Positions 34,901-44,399 are shown, counted from the stretch's first letter. The stretch: 64,000 nucleotides of DNA from Lunularia cruciata (GCA_948567375.1 OX419761.1:22012501-22076500); one strand, 5' to 3'. Program-made: numbers and translations. The notes: generated by a model from the letters alone, not told the origin.

Positions 34901-36785
34901 CTCCTTCTTCAGAATCTGATTCCCAATAATTAGAAGATGGGGTATCTGAATGTGAAGTGTTGGTGGTGTTAGTCACAGGAACAGTGACTCTATGGTTTGA
35001 TGGCCCAATCCTCAAGTACCCTTTGTGCCATCGATCAGTTGTGCGTGCTGCTCTCAACCATGGCCTCCCAAGAAGTAAGTCATAGCTTGAATCCTTCAAG
35101 ACTTGGAAAGTCATGAGATTTTGAACTCCCATAACTGAAACTACCACCTTATCCATCACTCCTACTGGTCGAACTTGTTGCTTGTTTGCCATGCTCACCA
35201 CAAATGTTGAAGCTCTTGAGGGTATCATACCCAACTTCTTCATCAACCTTTCTGACATGGCATTCACTGCTGATCCTCCATCAACCAATGCATCCTTGAT
35301 GTTGTGACCATTCACTCTCACATCAATCTTGGAGGCATATTCACAAGCCTCCCATGGTGCTGGCTTGGCATCCACCACCCCCATTGATACTGGAACTTTT
35401 GCCTTCTTCTTCTTTTTGCTCCTTGTAGAACTCAAACCACCTCTAAGCTCCTTTCTCAAGGTAGGGTTCAAAGCAATTAATTGGCCCACTGTGATGTTAG
35501 CCTTGTGACTACCAACATCCTCCAACACATTGTAGTTCCATTGTTGCTTTGAGATCAAGAAGTCCTCCATCCCCAACTTCTTCCTTGGAGTCTTTGTTGT
35601 TGATGGTGTTGAGGTGCGAGTGCTCCTAGTAGACATAGGAGTATCCTTGCTTGAAGTAAATCCTTGAGAAGAGTGAACATCCTCTGCAAAACGAGCTCTC
35701 TTCTTCTCTTGTGCCAAAAGCTCCAAATTAAGACCCTTGGAGTTTGAGCACTCTCCCTTCTCATACTTGATCTCAACCACATCTATGGATGCTATCCCCT
35801 TACCTTTGTTGGGATTAGGAGCCACTTGGGTTTCACTACCTCCCTCTTTCCCTCTATTGGCTCCCTCATAACCCCTTCCTCCATGGTAAGTGGAATTTGG
35901 GCAATTCCTTTGGATATGGCCTCTTCCTCCACAACCAAAACAATTTCTATCATTGAAATTGTTGGCTGGTTGGCCTCCTCTATATGGATAGTTTCCATAA
36001 CTCCTAGGTCCTCTCCCTACATTCTGATCCACCTCTCTCTTCTCCCATAGTTGCACCACATTGATCTTGAGATCCGCAAGTTGTTCTGTGATGGTTTGGA
36101 GTGGATCTTTTGGTGGAGGTGCAAGAATTGGAGCAACTACTACTTGTGGTGCAACCCTTGTCACCAAAGTATCAGAAGTTCCACCATACTTGTAGCCTTG
36201 AGGAGGATGCACAACCTCCTTCACCACCAAATCACTCTCATCCCCTTCCAAACTCTCCTCCATACGAATTGCGATCTTGATAGCTTCAACCTTGGAAGAA
36301 GGTTTCTCATATCTCACCTTGCTTCTAATTTGTGGTCTCAATCCTCCCACAAAATTCTTGGTGAGCATGGCCCCTATGCCAATCATTGTAGTCTCCACAT
36401 CATCCCCACCCTTCCTCAACACTATGCAAAATCTGGACTCCAACTTTTCCACTCTTTCCACATAGACCCTCACTTTCTCTCCATCTCCTTGCTTGAGAAA
36501 TGTAACCTCACTCATCAATCTCTCATAACTCTCATCAGGAAGAAAGTTCTCAATGAGTGCTGAAGTCAAAGTCTCCCAAGACTCCACTTCCCCCTCTCTC
36601 CTCTCTCTCTTTTGGTATTCTGACTCATACCATGTAAGTGCTGCATCCTCAAAGAAATCTGGTAATAATGAGGCCCACTCATTCTTCCTCCTCTCATTGT
36701 TTCCTATGCAAGCTCTCTTGAAGTCTCTCACAAAGGCCTCCACATCTTCTCCATCCTTGCCAAAGAAAACCGGAAGTTTCCCCAT
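31959..36785 (-). CDS. Intact gag-pol polyprotein of family A copy II (1608 aa)
   Basis: Makes the virus-like-particle protein and all replication and integration enzymes of the element. Starts with an ATG (MGKLPVFFGKDG). Gag helical domain about 1-200; CCHC knuckle CFGCGGRGHIQRNC at 282-295. Aspartic protease near 485-580 with ALVDGGSAVN (DGG at 502-504 instead of the usual DTG/DSG) and YDLLLGRPWL. Reverse transcriptase about 690-950: FGDGYSGY, PFGLCNAPATFQ and FIDD at 891-894. RNase H about 1035-1155: YTDAS, TDH and NADLLSR. Integrase about 1250-1500: zinc-binding H1252, H1260, C1291, C1294; catalytic D1322, D1382, E1418. The C-terminal region (FLPKYFGPFIVEKV) ends KLKMYHRR without a chromodomain. 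One continuous gag-pol frame with no frameshift. Domain order PR-RT-RH-IN is that of Ty3/gypsy. Confidence 0.97.
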   Translation of the reverse strand: MGKLPVFFGKDGEDVEAFVRDFKRACIGNNERRKNEWASLLPDFFEDAALTWYESEYQKRERREGEVESWETLTSALIENFLPDESYERLMSEVTFLKQGDGEKVRVYVERVEKLESRFCIVLRKGGDDVETTMIGIGAMLTKNFVGGLRPQIRSKVRYEKPSSKVEAIKIAIRMEESLEGDESDLVVKEVVHPPQGYKYGGTSDTLVTRVAPQVVVAPILAPPPKDPLQTITEQLADLKINVVQLWEKREVDQNVGRGPRSYGNYPYRGGQPANNFNDRNCFGCGGRGHIQRNCPNSTYHGGRGYEGANRGKEGGSETQVAPNPNKGKGIASIDVVEIKYEKGECSNSKGLNLELLAQEKKRARFAEDVHSSQGFTSSKDTPMSTRSTRTSTPSTTKTPRKKLGMEDFLISKQQWNYNVLEDVGSHKANITVGQLIALNPTLRKELRGGLSSTRSKKKKKAKVPVSMGVVDAKPAPWEACEYASKIDVRVNGHNIKDALVDGGSAVNAMSERLMKKLGMIPSRASTFVVSMANKQQVRPVGVMDKVVVSVMGVQNLMTFQVLKDSSYDLLLGRPWLRAARTTDRWHKGYLRIGPSNHRVTVPVTNTTNTSHSDTPSSNYWESDSEEGASGVDTSMEEETSTEEDESESDSDVYPLCAMDFAPKPEVLKDPDKSPLTLEEVERRLSTLKYGPNVTKEEKVRFEEIFRKFILVFAFSYKDLKEVTLEEHKIEVESHARPIRQKQRRISPPISLVVKEEIDKLKEAGFIFEVENSEWVSPIVIVKKKNGKLRVCVDYKKLNAVTKKDYYPLPFIDEILEEVAGHERYSFGDGYSGYNQIKIAPEHQQLTTFTTPWGTYAFKVMPFGLCNAPATFQRFMNKVFEPFIGKFVRDFIDDFCVYGSKEEHFEHLIKVLQRLDEANASLNPEKCIFGCEEGLLLGHIISKDGIAVDPEKVRKISDLPFPSSLTKLRQFLGMVGYYRRFIFSFSNKAYALTIYMKKGVDYMVILEDKEALKAFEELKQSLVVAPILAKPDWSKPFILYTDASNVAIGCTLSQLDQDGHDHPIAYASRQMVSAEKNYSVTEREGLAVIFGLKKFRHYLIGGKATIVTDHKALKYIFNKPNVEGRLARWMILLSEYDYTIEDRPGKKHANADLLSRAYDHDGDEPVDDSFPDEELMTISVTQEIPMEYKEIVDFVTRGNYPEGMHARERKALAARSRPYTMVEDILFHQGADGLLRRAVGKEESILLIKEFHEGLVCGGHFAGKVTAFKILDAGYHWRGIFKDCLDYCKTCHVCQAFARKSTSTPPLRSIPLLGPFEKWGIDFVGPLNRTPRNNRYIVVVTDYLTKWVEARPLRDKNEDEVGRFLYERIITRFGCPLELVSDRGGEFIGSITTAMLRHFSITHRVTTSYKPNSNGLAERTNQTLCMMLAKDAEMEGAKHHWDKRIHAVLWEYRTTMKTSTGYSPFQLVYGIESTLPIHFDLPTFQSIHRRLKKAQGSDAGKSRKDQLMELEEARAVAMVRVEQAQRKQKESYDKRQGKKKVEPFKEGDWVMLFDSIRFKRVQKKFLPKYFGPFIVEKVWGNYTYDLKELGGRYFDRINHDKLKMYHRR

Positions 36786-37020
36786 CTTAACCCCTCACTA
36801 TCTTTCTTTTCTCTTAATTTTTTTTTTCTCTTTTCTTTTCTCTCACTCTATTACTAATAGAGTATATACATGACTAACACCATCTGAGAATAATCCACTC
36901 TAGGGAACACAAAAGGTTCAGGTTGCTCCAAGATTTCTATAGCAACATCAAATCCTAGAGTGCATATTAATCTAACTCTCATGGATAGTTTATCCATAAG
37001 TTGAAAGATTATCTCCATCA

Positions 37021-37518
37021 CTAATCTTGAGAACTAGCTGATGAAGGTGGTAGTATTTCTGTAGCTGTACTAAGACTCTCTCCAAGATCCTTCACCAAAG
37101 TTTCCAAAAGTGCTTTTACTCCACTACACTCATGTCCTTTTGGAAGTCCTTCAACTCCACAAACCTCACACAACTCCTTGGTCTTAGATCTTCTCCCTCC
37201 CAATCTTGGTGAAGAAGGTCCAACATGCAAACCCAAGTCAAGTAAGCCTCTCCTTTCCCTCAATCTCTTGCTCTCAAAGGTTAATGGACATGAACTTGCC
37301 TTATGTCCCTTCTCTCCACATAGAAAGCACTTAGACTCACTCTTTCCTCCAAGTGGTGTAGGTTTTTGGATCCTCTCAACACTCTCTTCAAATTCTATTG
37401 TAAACTCTCTTTTCCTCAAATCCACCCCTACAATCACCTCAAACCCTTGGGGAACCTTGCATAATCTCAATTTCCACTCTTGATGACCCTCCATGTTCCC
37501 AAAGATGAATCTAAACAC
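37021..37518 (-). CDS. Upstream zinc-finger ORF (ORF0) of family A copy II
   Basis: A frame of up to 165 codons between the primer site and gag (first ATG at codon 9, MEGHQEW). It encodes WKLRLCKVPQGFEVIVG, a perfect CCHC knuckle CFLCGEKGHKASSC and a second Cys/His cluster CEVCGVEGLPKGHEC. It ends LPPSSASSQD, about 235 bp upstream of the gag ATG. The same block is present in the old copy I, so it is an inherited part of the element. A second CCHC protein besides gag suggests a nucleic-acid-binding role; this is inference. Some plant Ty3/gypsy lineages (for example Ogre/Tat) also carry an extra ORF before gag. It may be one exon of a longer spliced ORF, because conserved blocks also occur upstream. 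Confidence 0.6.
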   Translation of the reverse strand: MFRFIFGNMEGHQEWKLRLCKVPQGFEVIVGVDLRKREFTIEFEESVERIQKPTPLGGKSESKCFLCGEKGHKASSCPLTFESKRLRERRGLLDLGLHVGPSSPRLGGRRSKTKELCEVCGVEGLPKGHECSGVKALLETLVKDLGESLSTATEILPPSSASSQD

Positions 37519-38376
37519 TCAAACATGCTTTTTGTTGATCTCAAACTTCTCATGCATGAGATCTCCACTCTGCAGAATTGACCCTTCCTCACAATGTCAC
37601 TCAAATCTCCCAACGAATATGTCACAGTCCTCTGAAATTTTCCACACTTGATCACAACTCTAGGGTGTCCCTCCTTGCAAAATTTTAGATCTTTTCATCG
37701 AGCCATTTGGCCTAGACACCTTTCTATTCAGCACCCATATTTCAGATTTGGTCTGAAAACCACCCCCCTCACTTCAAAAACTCATAACGCACTGCGCAAA
37801 AATGATCTCTCTCTAATTTTTGTGGCACCAGGTAGGATACAATGCACTGAATTTTCTTGGAAATTTTCAGGACAATTCACTAAACATTGAAGAAATGGCA
37901 GACTCTGTACAATTTTCCAGAGAGCATGCAGTTGCGGGAGCACTTTACCCTATCAACTTTCAAAAATTCTAGCCCAATGCGCATAGAAGCTCTCTCAATA
38001 ATTTCAAGTGTGCTAACTGGAAGATAACCCAAGCTATCATGTGTAGAAATCTCAAGTCCAGATCTCAAACTTGAGATTTTGCCCAAAATCACCTTAATCC
38101 CCAAAATCTGCAATCCACCTCACACAATCTCTCCAATTCCTCTCATGTGTACAAGATGTACAAAATCACCTCAAAGACATCATAATGAACTACAGGGTAT
38201 ACAAATGGATCTTGGTTCTCTAACATAAGTTCAGCCCTCTCCTCTCCTAATGTTCTCTCCAAGTGAGCTCTCATAGCCTCCTTCTGCCTAATGTAGAATT
38301 GGACGCGGAACATTATCTTGCCTTCTAGAGAGGTCCCGGCAATGGAACCAAAAATGTGAGCCGGCCTGTCTCTCAC
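37467..38376 (-). other. Conserved leader blocks upstream of ORF0 in family A copy II
   Basis: Three open blocks (38376-38143, 38113-37880, 37655-37467) are shared at protein level with copy I: RVQFYIRQKEAMRAHLE, SLGYLPVSTLEII and VRKGQFCRVEISCMRSL. They lie in different frames and lack good ATG starts (several begin with GTG), so they may be exons joined by splicing to ORF0, or decayed coding sequence. The first runs through the primer site into the LTR. Confidence 0.4.
38332..38350 (-). other. Primer binding site of family A copy II, tRNA-Glu-like
   Basis: On the - strand TGGTTCCATTGCCGGGACC begins 4 bases after the 5' LTR. Its complement ends CCCGGCAATGGAACCA, the form expected for the 3' end of a tRNA-Glu (acceptor stem with TGGAA plus CCA). 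It does not match the common plant initiator-Met primer. Confidence 0.55.
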
Positions 38377-39033
38377 TCAGGATGAACCTCTGATGGCTAT
38401 TATGGTAGCGCACCATGGACTAAGAAGGCAAGGAACCCCAACTCCATCATACTCCTCCAAGGCTAACACTCCAAGACTCAAGACATTGCTCACTAGAGAA
38501 CTCAATGAGAGAGAGATAGTTGCAAATGAAAGGATGATGAGTACCTCCTCACCCCTTGTTTATATACTTGTGAAATAGTTACGTACCAAAGTTACTAATT
38601 ACCGTAGTAACTCAAGTTACTAGACTAAAAGTCAAGTAAAGTCAAAAAGTAGAAAGGAATATCCATACACATGGGCATATTCCCCTTATCTTGACCCAAC
38701 CACTAAAGCAAGGATTCCTTCACATGGGCTATCCTTGGACTAAAGAAGAATCCAAAACAAAAAGGCTTGCGGGCCCAAGAGTTCTCAACTCTTTCCCCAA
38801 AGCCAAACACCTAGGAATAATACCAAGTCAACACACTAAAATCCAAAATAGTGGTGCTCATCTTTTCTACTTCCTCTAAAGTAAGGTCCCATCTATCTTA
38901 GCTATGACTAACTTTAGCTAACCATGACTAATATAGAACCATCCTTTATCTCTATATAAATAATATCTCTTAAGTACTTGTAATACCAAGCTAAATATCA
39001 CAATACCACACACATGCACAAATGGGTGTTACA
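38355..39033 (-). repeat. 5' LTR of family A copy II
   Basis: 679 bp, apparently identical to 31232-31910. TATA-like box at 38558-38566 (GTTTATATA on +). Confidence 0.95.
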
Positions 39034-40160
39034 GTTCAGGTTCCTCCTCATGTTCCGAGTCCTCCGTCTTGAGCTCGGCCTCACCTTCTGAGTCTTCATC
39101 TTTCAACTCAATCACCACCATACTTTGCCTCAGGTTACTTCTTTGCATCTTTTGAGGTTTCTTGCTTTCTTTGGCTTCTCCTTGCCGACTCCTCTTCTTT
39201 GTCGGGGTACCTACTACGACCTCCACGTTCTTTCCTGTCTTTGCGTAGTAGTCATCCGTGCTCCAGATTTGGAGAATATATTGCTGCTCCTCGACATCGA
39301 CCTCCTTTTGCACATCCGGATGGAAGTGCGACACCATCCAATTCTGCTCTGCCGAGGTCAATAGATTGAGCCTGAGGTAGAAGTGTGCTGCAAATGGCAC
39401 AATGTAATGTGGAGGCAACTTATCCCGCAAATTCCACACCATCTGCCTTGTTCTCCGTGAAAACACCTCACCCAATTGATAGGTTCTCCTGCAAACAACT
39501 TATGGAAGAACACCGCTTGGTGTTTCATCACATAAGTTGTTCTCTCCGGCTTTAAGATTGCCATGAGAGCACTCACAATTCCCCTCTTGATAGGATCTTT
39601 GTAGCTCTCAACCTTATACCCATTCTTTGTTCTTTTTGATGAGAAGGCATCTCTCACCTCTTGCGTTTATTGGGCTATCTCTCCTTTCCCCAAGAATGTG
39701 GCTCCCTGCTTCGAGCCTGCCTCCTTCCCGAATACAAGTCTCCAATCCGACTCTGTCCAGCAAGCCGGATTTCCTCTCTTTCCTTCTTCCTTGGGTCCAT
39801 CGAGACACTTACTCTCAATGATTTCTGTCATGAATCCTGGAAAACTCACGTTCTAGTTCCATGCCAGAAAGGTGATCCAAAGTCGGCTCAAGACTTTGAT
39901 CCTTGCTATCACATCTAATCTCCGAATCGCATGATTTCTCACTACAAATTCGGAGTTCTTCTTCCCTCCTCCCATCTCTTCTACTTTCTCACTTTCTCTT
40001 GATTTCACTCTCGCGACTTCTCCCTTGCGCACTAACACGAGTCCAACTCTATTTCCCTTTCCCCGATCACCTACAAGACGACTCCTCAACGGCGAAGGAA
40101 AATTGCTCAACATTTTTTCATTGCAGTTTCAATTTTTATAGAGTTGCGCTTCTTCGTCTT
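39034..40160 (-). pseudogene. Family E gag-like ORF, N-terminal half
   Basis: - strand frames 40113-39853, 39849-39667, 39657-39358 and 39475-39029 together cover the N-terminal half. They contain segments RRLDVIARIKVLSRLWITF, LVFGKEAGSKQGATFLGKG, ERTTYVMKHQAVFFHKLFAG and LPPHYIVPFAAHFYLRLNLL, then an acidic tail ending EEEPEL at the insertion point of family A copy II. Two stops and one frameshift (about 39460) interrupt it. The mixed helical/acidic composition resembles plant retroelement gag or structural proteins, but I recognise no named domain. No family E LTR is seen on its right, so the 5' LTR is lost. Confidence 0.6.
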
Positions 40161-42204
40161 CCGTCACTTTGAGTTCCTACCAAGAAATCACACCTCCAAC
40201 ATGCACCTATCACTGTCAATCAACCTTTGCACGTATGGGCCGCCAGTTTTGAAACGGCCCCTTCTTGAATTTCTCGCCCCGACAAAAGGTTGTTAGATTG
40301 TCTTCGCCTCGGGTTGAGCTCCCCCCGATCCGAAGACAATTTACTTCGGGTTGTATGCTGATAGGGCATTTTTGAGTACTTCGCCTTATGACCCAAAGTC
40401 ACTTTACTTTAGGTTTCCTCCCGAAGACTCCTTTCTTTGCTTTCTTTGGTCATACAAGTGCAATCCGACTTCTCTATACACTTCTTCTCCTTTATTTTGA
40501 AAGAAACAAAAAATGAGGGCACCACACCATCTCAACCTCTTGTTGTACCTATATGCAAAGAATTTGCTCATTGTCCTTGTGTTTATTTGCTATCTTGGTT
40601 AACCTCTCTATGTAGAGTTTGGTTAACCTCTACTTATAGTTCTAATGCCCCAACTCTATCTTTGTGACCCTTGATTTGTGCCTTGGTTAATTCTTCTTGA
40701 TTGTGGCTACTTCTTCAACATAGGTACGTAATTGCTCCTTGTGCATCTTCAAATAGTTTAGTAACTCTTGAGTCCTTTGGTTGTTTGCTATCTTTAAAAT
40801 ACTTACCTAGGCCTTTATCCCTTGCAACTCACTATTCTATTTCTCTCAACATTTTTTCTTGTTTTTCTTACACTAGCTTCCTACCTTCTACCAAAAGCTA
40901 CATTCTCTCTATGCAGATGTCAAGTCTTTATGTTGAGTCAGAAGCACTTCTTCCAACTCATAAATCTTTGCACATTAAGAATCCTCAACTGCTCCTTCAA
41001 TGATGTTGCTTGGTCATAAGCTTGAACCATCTCTTTTGAGCTTGGGCTAGCTTAATTTGGATCTCTACCTTCTGCCAGTTAGCACTGTAGACTATTTGGC
41101 ATAAGAAATCTACCAATTTCTTAGTTGTTTACGTCTAGGTGTAGTTCTTGGTAGAAGAGAAGAACATCCTCCATTACTTGTAGTATGGGTCCCAACTTAT
41201 TGATGATCCACTATGACAATGAACACCTTCTAGATGTCTTGGGATCAATTCCTCCTCTTAATCTTCCTCTTGAGACAACTCCAAAGACTTACCCCCTTTT
41301 GTTAAGTCTTTGGAATTGACACTATTATTACATCGAGGTGCTCCCCACTTCTTGAACCTCTATAGAGTGAAACCCTAATCCTCCATTCTGGTCCATAATT
41401 GCATCTACCTATGCTTGGATAGAGTCCTTTGCTTTTACATGTAGCTCTTCTATAAACAAAGATGCTCCTTCAATTTTGGACTTAACCTTCTCCTCTCTTC
41501 TTAAGTTTCTTCTTCTTTGGTAGATCCCTTTCTTATCTTATGACTTTAGGTCTCTCACCTTTGGATAATATACCATAGGGTTGGTCCATCTTCCTCTTAC
41601 CCAAAGAACTCTCTTTATGTCTAGCTTGAGAGTTGGTGTCTCCACATTGCACCTTCATATTAAGCACTTGTGATGTCTTTGTCCTCCTACACAAAAATCT
41701 TGTCCTTCCACAAAGAGAGGATATCTTCATAGTGTTCTACCTCTACTCTTCTCATGGAGGTGGATTTTACTTCTTCCTATTGGTTTTCATCTCTACCTTC
41801 CTTGTTTAAGGAAAGTTCAATCTTGGAGAATGAAAATACTTGCCTTGGTTGCTGTTGCTCTGGATCCTAGTACAATCAGCTTAGCTTCTGTCCTATGCAA
41901 CTTCCAACTTGATAGTAACCTCTCCTTCTTGGTTAGATTCACCTTCACTCTCCAACTTGTCTTTATTGGAGATAATTTTCTCTAATGATTTTTCAATGAC
42001 ATATTGGGTGGGCTTGTGCTGCTTTGTAGTTTGCATCTCTACTTGTGCATTTTTTGTCTTGTTGTTGTTGTTTTTGTTGTTGTTGTTGTTGGAGCTTGCA
42101 CCAATGCTATCTAGAATTTTGATCCACCTACTCATCTCTCAATACTTTAGCAAGGCTTCCTTGTACTTCTATGCTTCTAGGGTATACTTGGGTTGTGATT
42201 GATG
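40161..42204. other. unassigned sequence with coiled-coil coding relics
   Basis: CTTCGGGT-rich sequence at 40280-40410 matches, in reverse, the leader at 17560-17660 and is probably family E leader. At 40680-41060 the - strand has helical coding potential (QAYDQATSLKEQLR, LKMHKEQLRTYVEEV). The - strand frame at 42135-41893 is a short charged ORF with an Asn/Lys run (NNNNNKNNNN) from a (TTG)n tract at about 42058-42092. No named domain recognised. Confidence 0.4.
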
Positions 42205-42319
42205 GTATGCTAGTTGTCGTGCGTATATACATCGCTACACAACATACATTGCTGTCAACATCATACACTATAGAAGCACAACTCACATATAAGTCATACC
42301 TAGACTCTAAAGTGCCACA
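42205..42319 (-). repeat. Second partial copy of the family C LTR start
   Basis: About 110 bp (including CTGTCAACATCATACACTAT on +) closely repeat 42775-42878, then diverge at 42215. This may be a tandem LTR remnant or an internal duplication. Confidence 0.7.
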
Positions 42320-42878
42320 ATAATCAGATTGTTTACCACTCTCAACTCAACTCAACACATATCATTACTTGATCTATCACTCTATAAACTGCCAACAACT
42401 GGGCATTGATTATAGTCAAGCCACACCCACTCAAGCATAGAGAATCCAGGTGACACTCGCCGGCCTTTGCCCACCATAGCTAGGAACTCAAAGGCTCAAC
42501 ATCAGAGAAGTGAGCTCTTTGGAGCTGCACTTTGAAAGTATACCCCTTGGACTTGAGCTAGGTCTCAACCCTATCCCGCTAATAGCACACTTGATGGTGT
42601 AAATGGTGTAAAGTGACGGTGGGCTCCACCGTGAAGTCAGTACCCCAAACACAAAATCTGACCGTTGGAAAGTAGTCGGAAAGTTGAGAAATTGCTGAAA
42701 TAACTCTTACTACTATCATTGCAATTCTAGTGTCCAAGCAATCTAGATGCAACACTACAAATGGCGTGACAAATGTCATGCGTATATAGATTGCTACATA
42801 ACATACCTTGCTGTCAACATCATACACTATAGAAGCACAACTCATACATAATTCATACCTAGACTCTAATGTGCCACA
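42320..42878 (-). repeat. Family C 3' LTR (about 559 bp, end approximate)
   Basis: In element orientation a purine tract AGGGGGGCAAT (42890-42880) is followed by TGTGGCACATTAGAGTC, a typical PPT-LTR junction. The same LTR start recurs at 42319, so the 3' boundary may be there or the LTR may contain an internal duplication. Confidence 0.6.
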
Positions 42879-43249
42879 ATTGCCCCCCTAGCTGGTGGTT
42901 AGGTCCTTCTAACTCTAGATAGCCATCTACTCCTTCACATGTACCATCACATCCTTCTAACACAAGGACTCCAGATGGCAAAACCTCACGCACTCTCAAG
43001 ATGGTGCGGCTTGTTGAAATGTCAAGTGTTGTTGGTGTTGTTTGTTGTAAATATGCATAGTCGCTTGGATGGAATCAACGGATTGAGGGTCTATAACCTC
43101 CTCCTCAAATGGTAGCATAGCATAAAGTATCTCTATGCTGAGCAATTGCTAAGTTCTCAAAGGCCATCGGCATCACTCTCCAAAAGATCTTTGCCCATTG
43201 AGAACATGCGCTCATCCATACATTGGGGTCATCCAAGTCCAAAACTACA

Positions 43250-44394
43250 GTAGCATCTCAACAAATGGTTGCAAGTAAATCTGGATCTCATCCATAGAGT
43301 AGAAAGTACAGAGAGAAGGGTGCTAAGGAGGCTTGCCGGCTCAACCAATAGCCCATGGCCAACCAAGGTAACTGGAGATCCCAATCTCCCAAGTGGCCTC
43401 TCTACAAACCATACTTTTGCAATCCTCTCTTCACCATCTGAACCACTCTCTCTGCTAAGCCATCTGCCTCAAGGTGATCTTGAGATGTAGAACGATGATC
43501 AATCAAAGCCTTGTCACACAAGAGCTGAAACTCCCCTAGGAATTTTGTACCTTGATTAGTCAAAACCTCAGTTGGTGCACCAAAATGACTAAGAACTTGA
43601 TCCAAGAATGAGTAAGTTGTCCCTTCACTAGACTTGTCAGGAAGTGCCACCAACTCAATCCACTTGGAGAAGTGCTCCTCCATCACCAAAACATACCGAT
43701 GATATTTCACAGTCAACAGTAAAGGTCCAGCAAAGTCCAAACTCCAACTATAACCCAATCCCATGATAGGTAATGGGTGTAACTGTGGCATAGGAGCATT
43801 GAATGATGCTCTAACTTGGTCCCAAACCACACATCTGGCAACAAACTATTGTACCCCGGTCTACATACCATGGCACCAATAATGACTCTGGAGTAAGCTA
43901 TACGTACGCTTTACTCCAAAATGTCCTAGCTCCTCATGAGCATGACGGACCAATTGTGGTCTCTGAGATGGAAATGGTACTACTTGCACTCTACCATCCT
44001 CCCATACACGCAAAAGGTGTCTACCCTCCAATTTGAACCGTCTGGCCCGCTGAAAAACACGGTCTCTCTCCTTGGCCCCAACTGTGCCACCCACAACACC
44101 AGTGCAAAGATAGTCCATCACTAAGACATCATCATGAATATCTTGCTGAACTGTACCAATATCTTCACTCTTTGGATCAATAACCTCAATAACTCTTCTT
44201 GTATGAGCTGAGAGAGATACCACCAAAGCCTCTGAAAATATACATAGAAAGGCTGATGCATGCCAACCTGGCACCATCTCCTCATCTGTCTCACCATGCC
44301 AACGTGCACCGGTCTGATCCTGCTGGTTGGGACATGGGTTTCTACTCAACCCATCTGCATCACGGTTCACCACTCCAGGTCTGTGAACAACCAT
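43250..44394 (-). pseudogene. Family C integrase
   Basis: Inserts the cDNA into the genome. The frame starts after the RNase H tail (VVHRPGVVNRDADGLSR). The zinc-binding segment HAHEELGHFGVKRTYSLLQ is followed by RCVVW, where the second CxxC Cys appears to be Trp. The core keeps SLDFAGP (first Asp) and ADGLAERV (Glu), but the second catalytic Asp is Asn (VLTNQGTKF, about 43554-43562). Stops separate the zinc-binding and core parts (43861 to 43830), and the C-terminal part to about 43250 is broken. Confidence 0.85.
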
Positions 44395-44399
44395 GAAAT

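Larger units (their letters stand above)
31232..39033 (-). mobile_element. Family A Ty3/gypsy LTR retrotransposon, copy II (intact, young, - strand)
   Basis: A full-length 7802-bp element: LTRs 31232-31910 and 38355-39033 (679 bp each, no difference found by eye), primer site 38332-38350, an upstream zinc-finger ORF, an uninterrupted 1608-codon gag-pol and a purine tract next to the 3' LTR. The 4-bp duplication GTTC flanks it (31228-31231 and 39034-39037). It is inserted in the family E ORF and keeps every catalytic residue I can check. Identical LTRs plus an open ORF point to a very recent insertion and possible present-day mobility. Without a chromodomain it belongs outside the chromoviruses; finer lineage placement needs a tree. 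Confidence 0.96.

Noticed and set aside
34065-34929. + strand ORFs of 134, 71 and 90 codons inside copy II.
   Set aside because: They are antisense to the intact gag-pol and have no features of their own.
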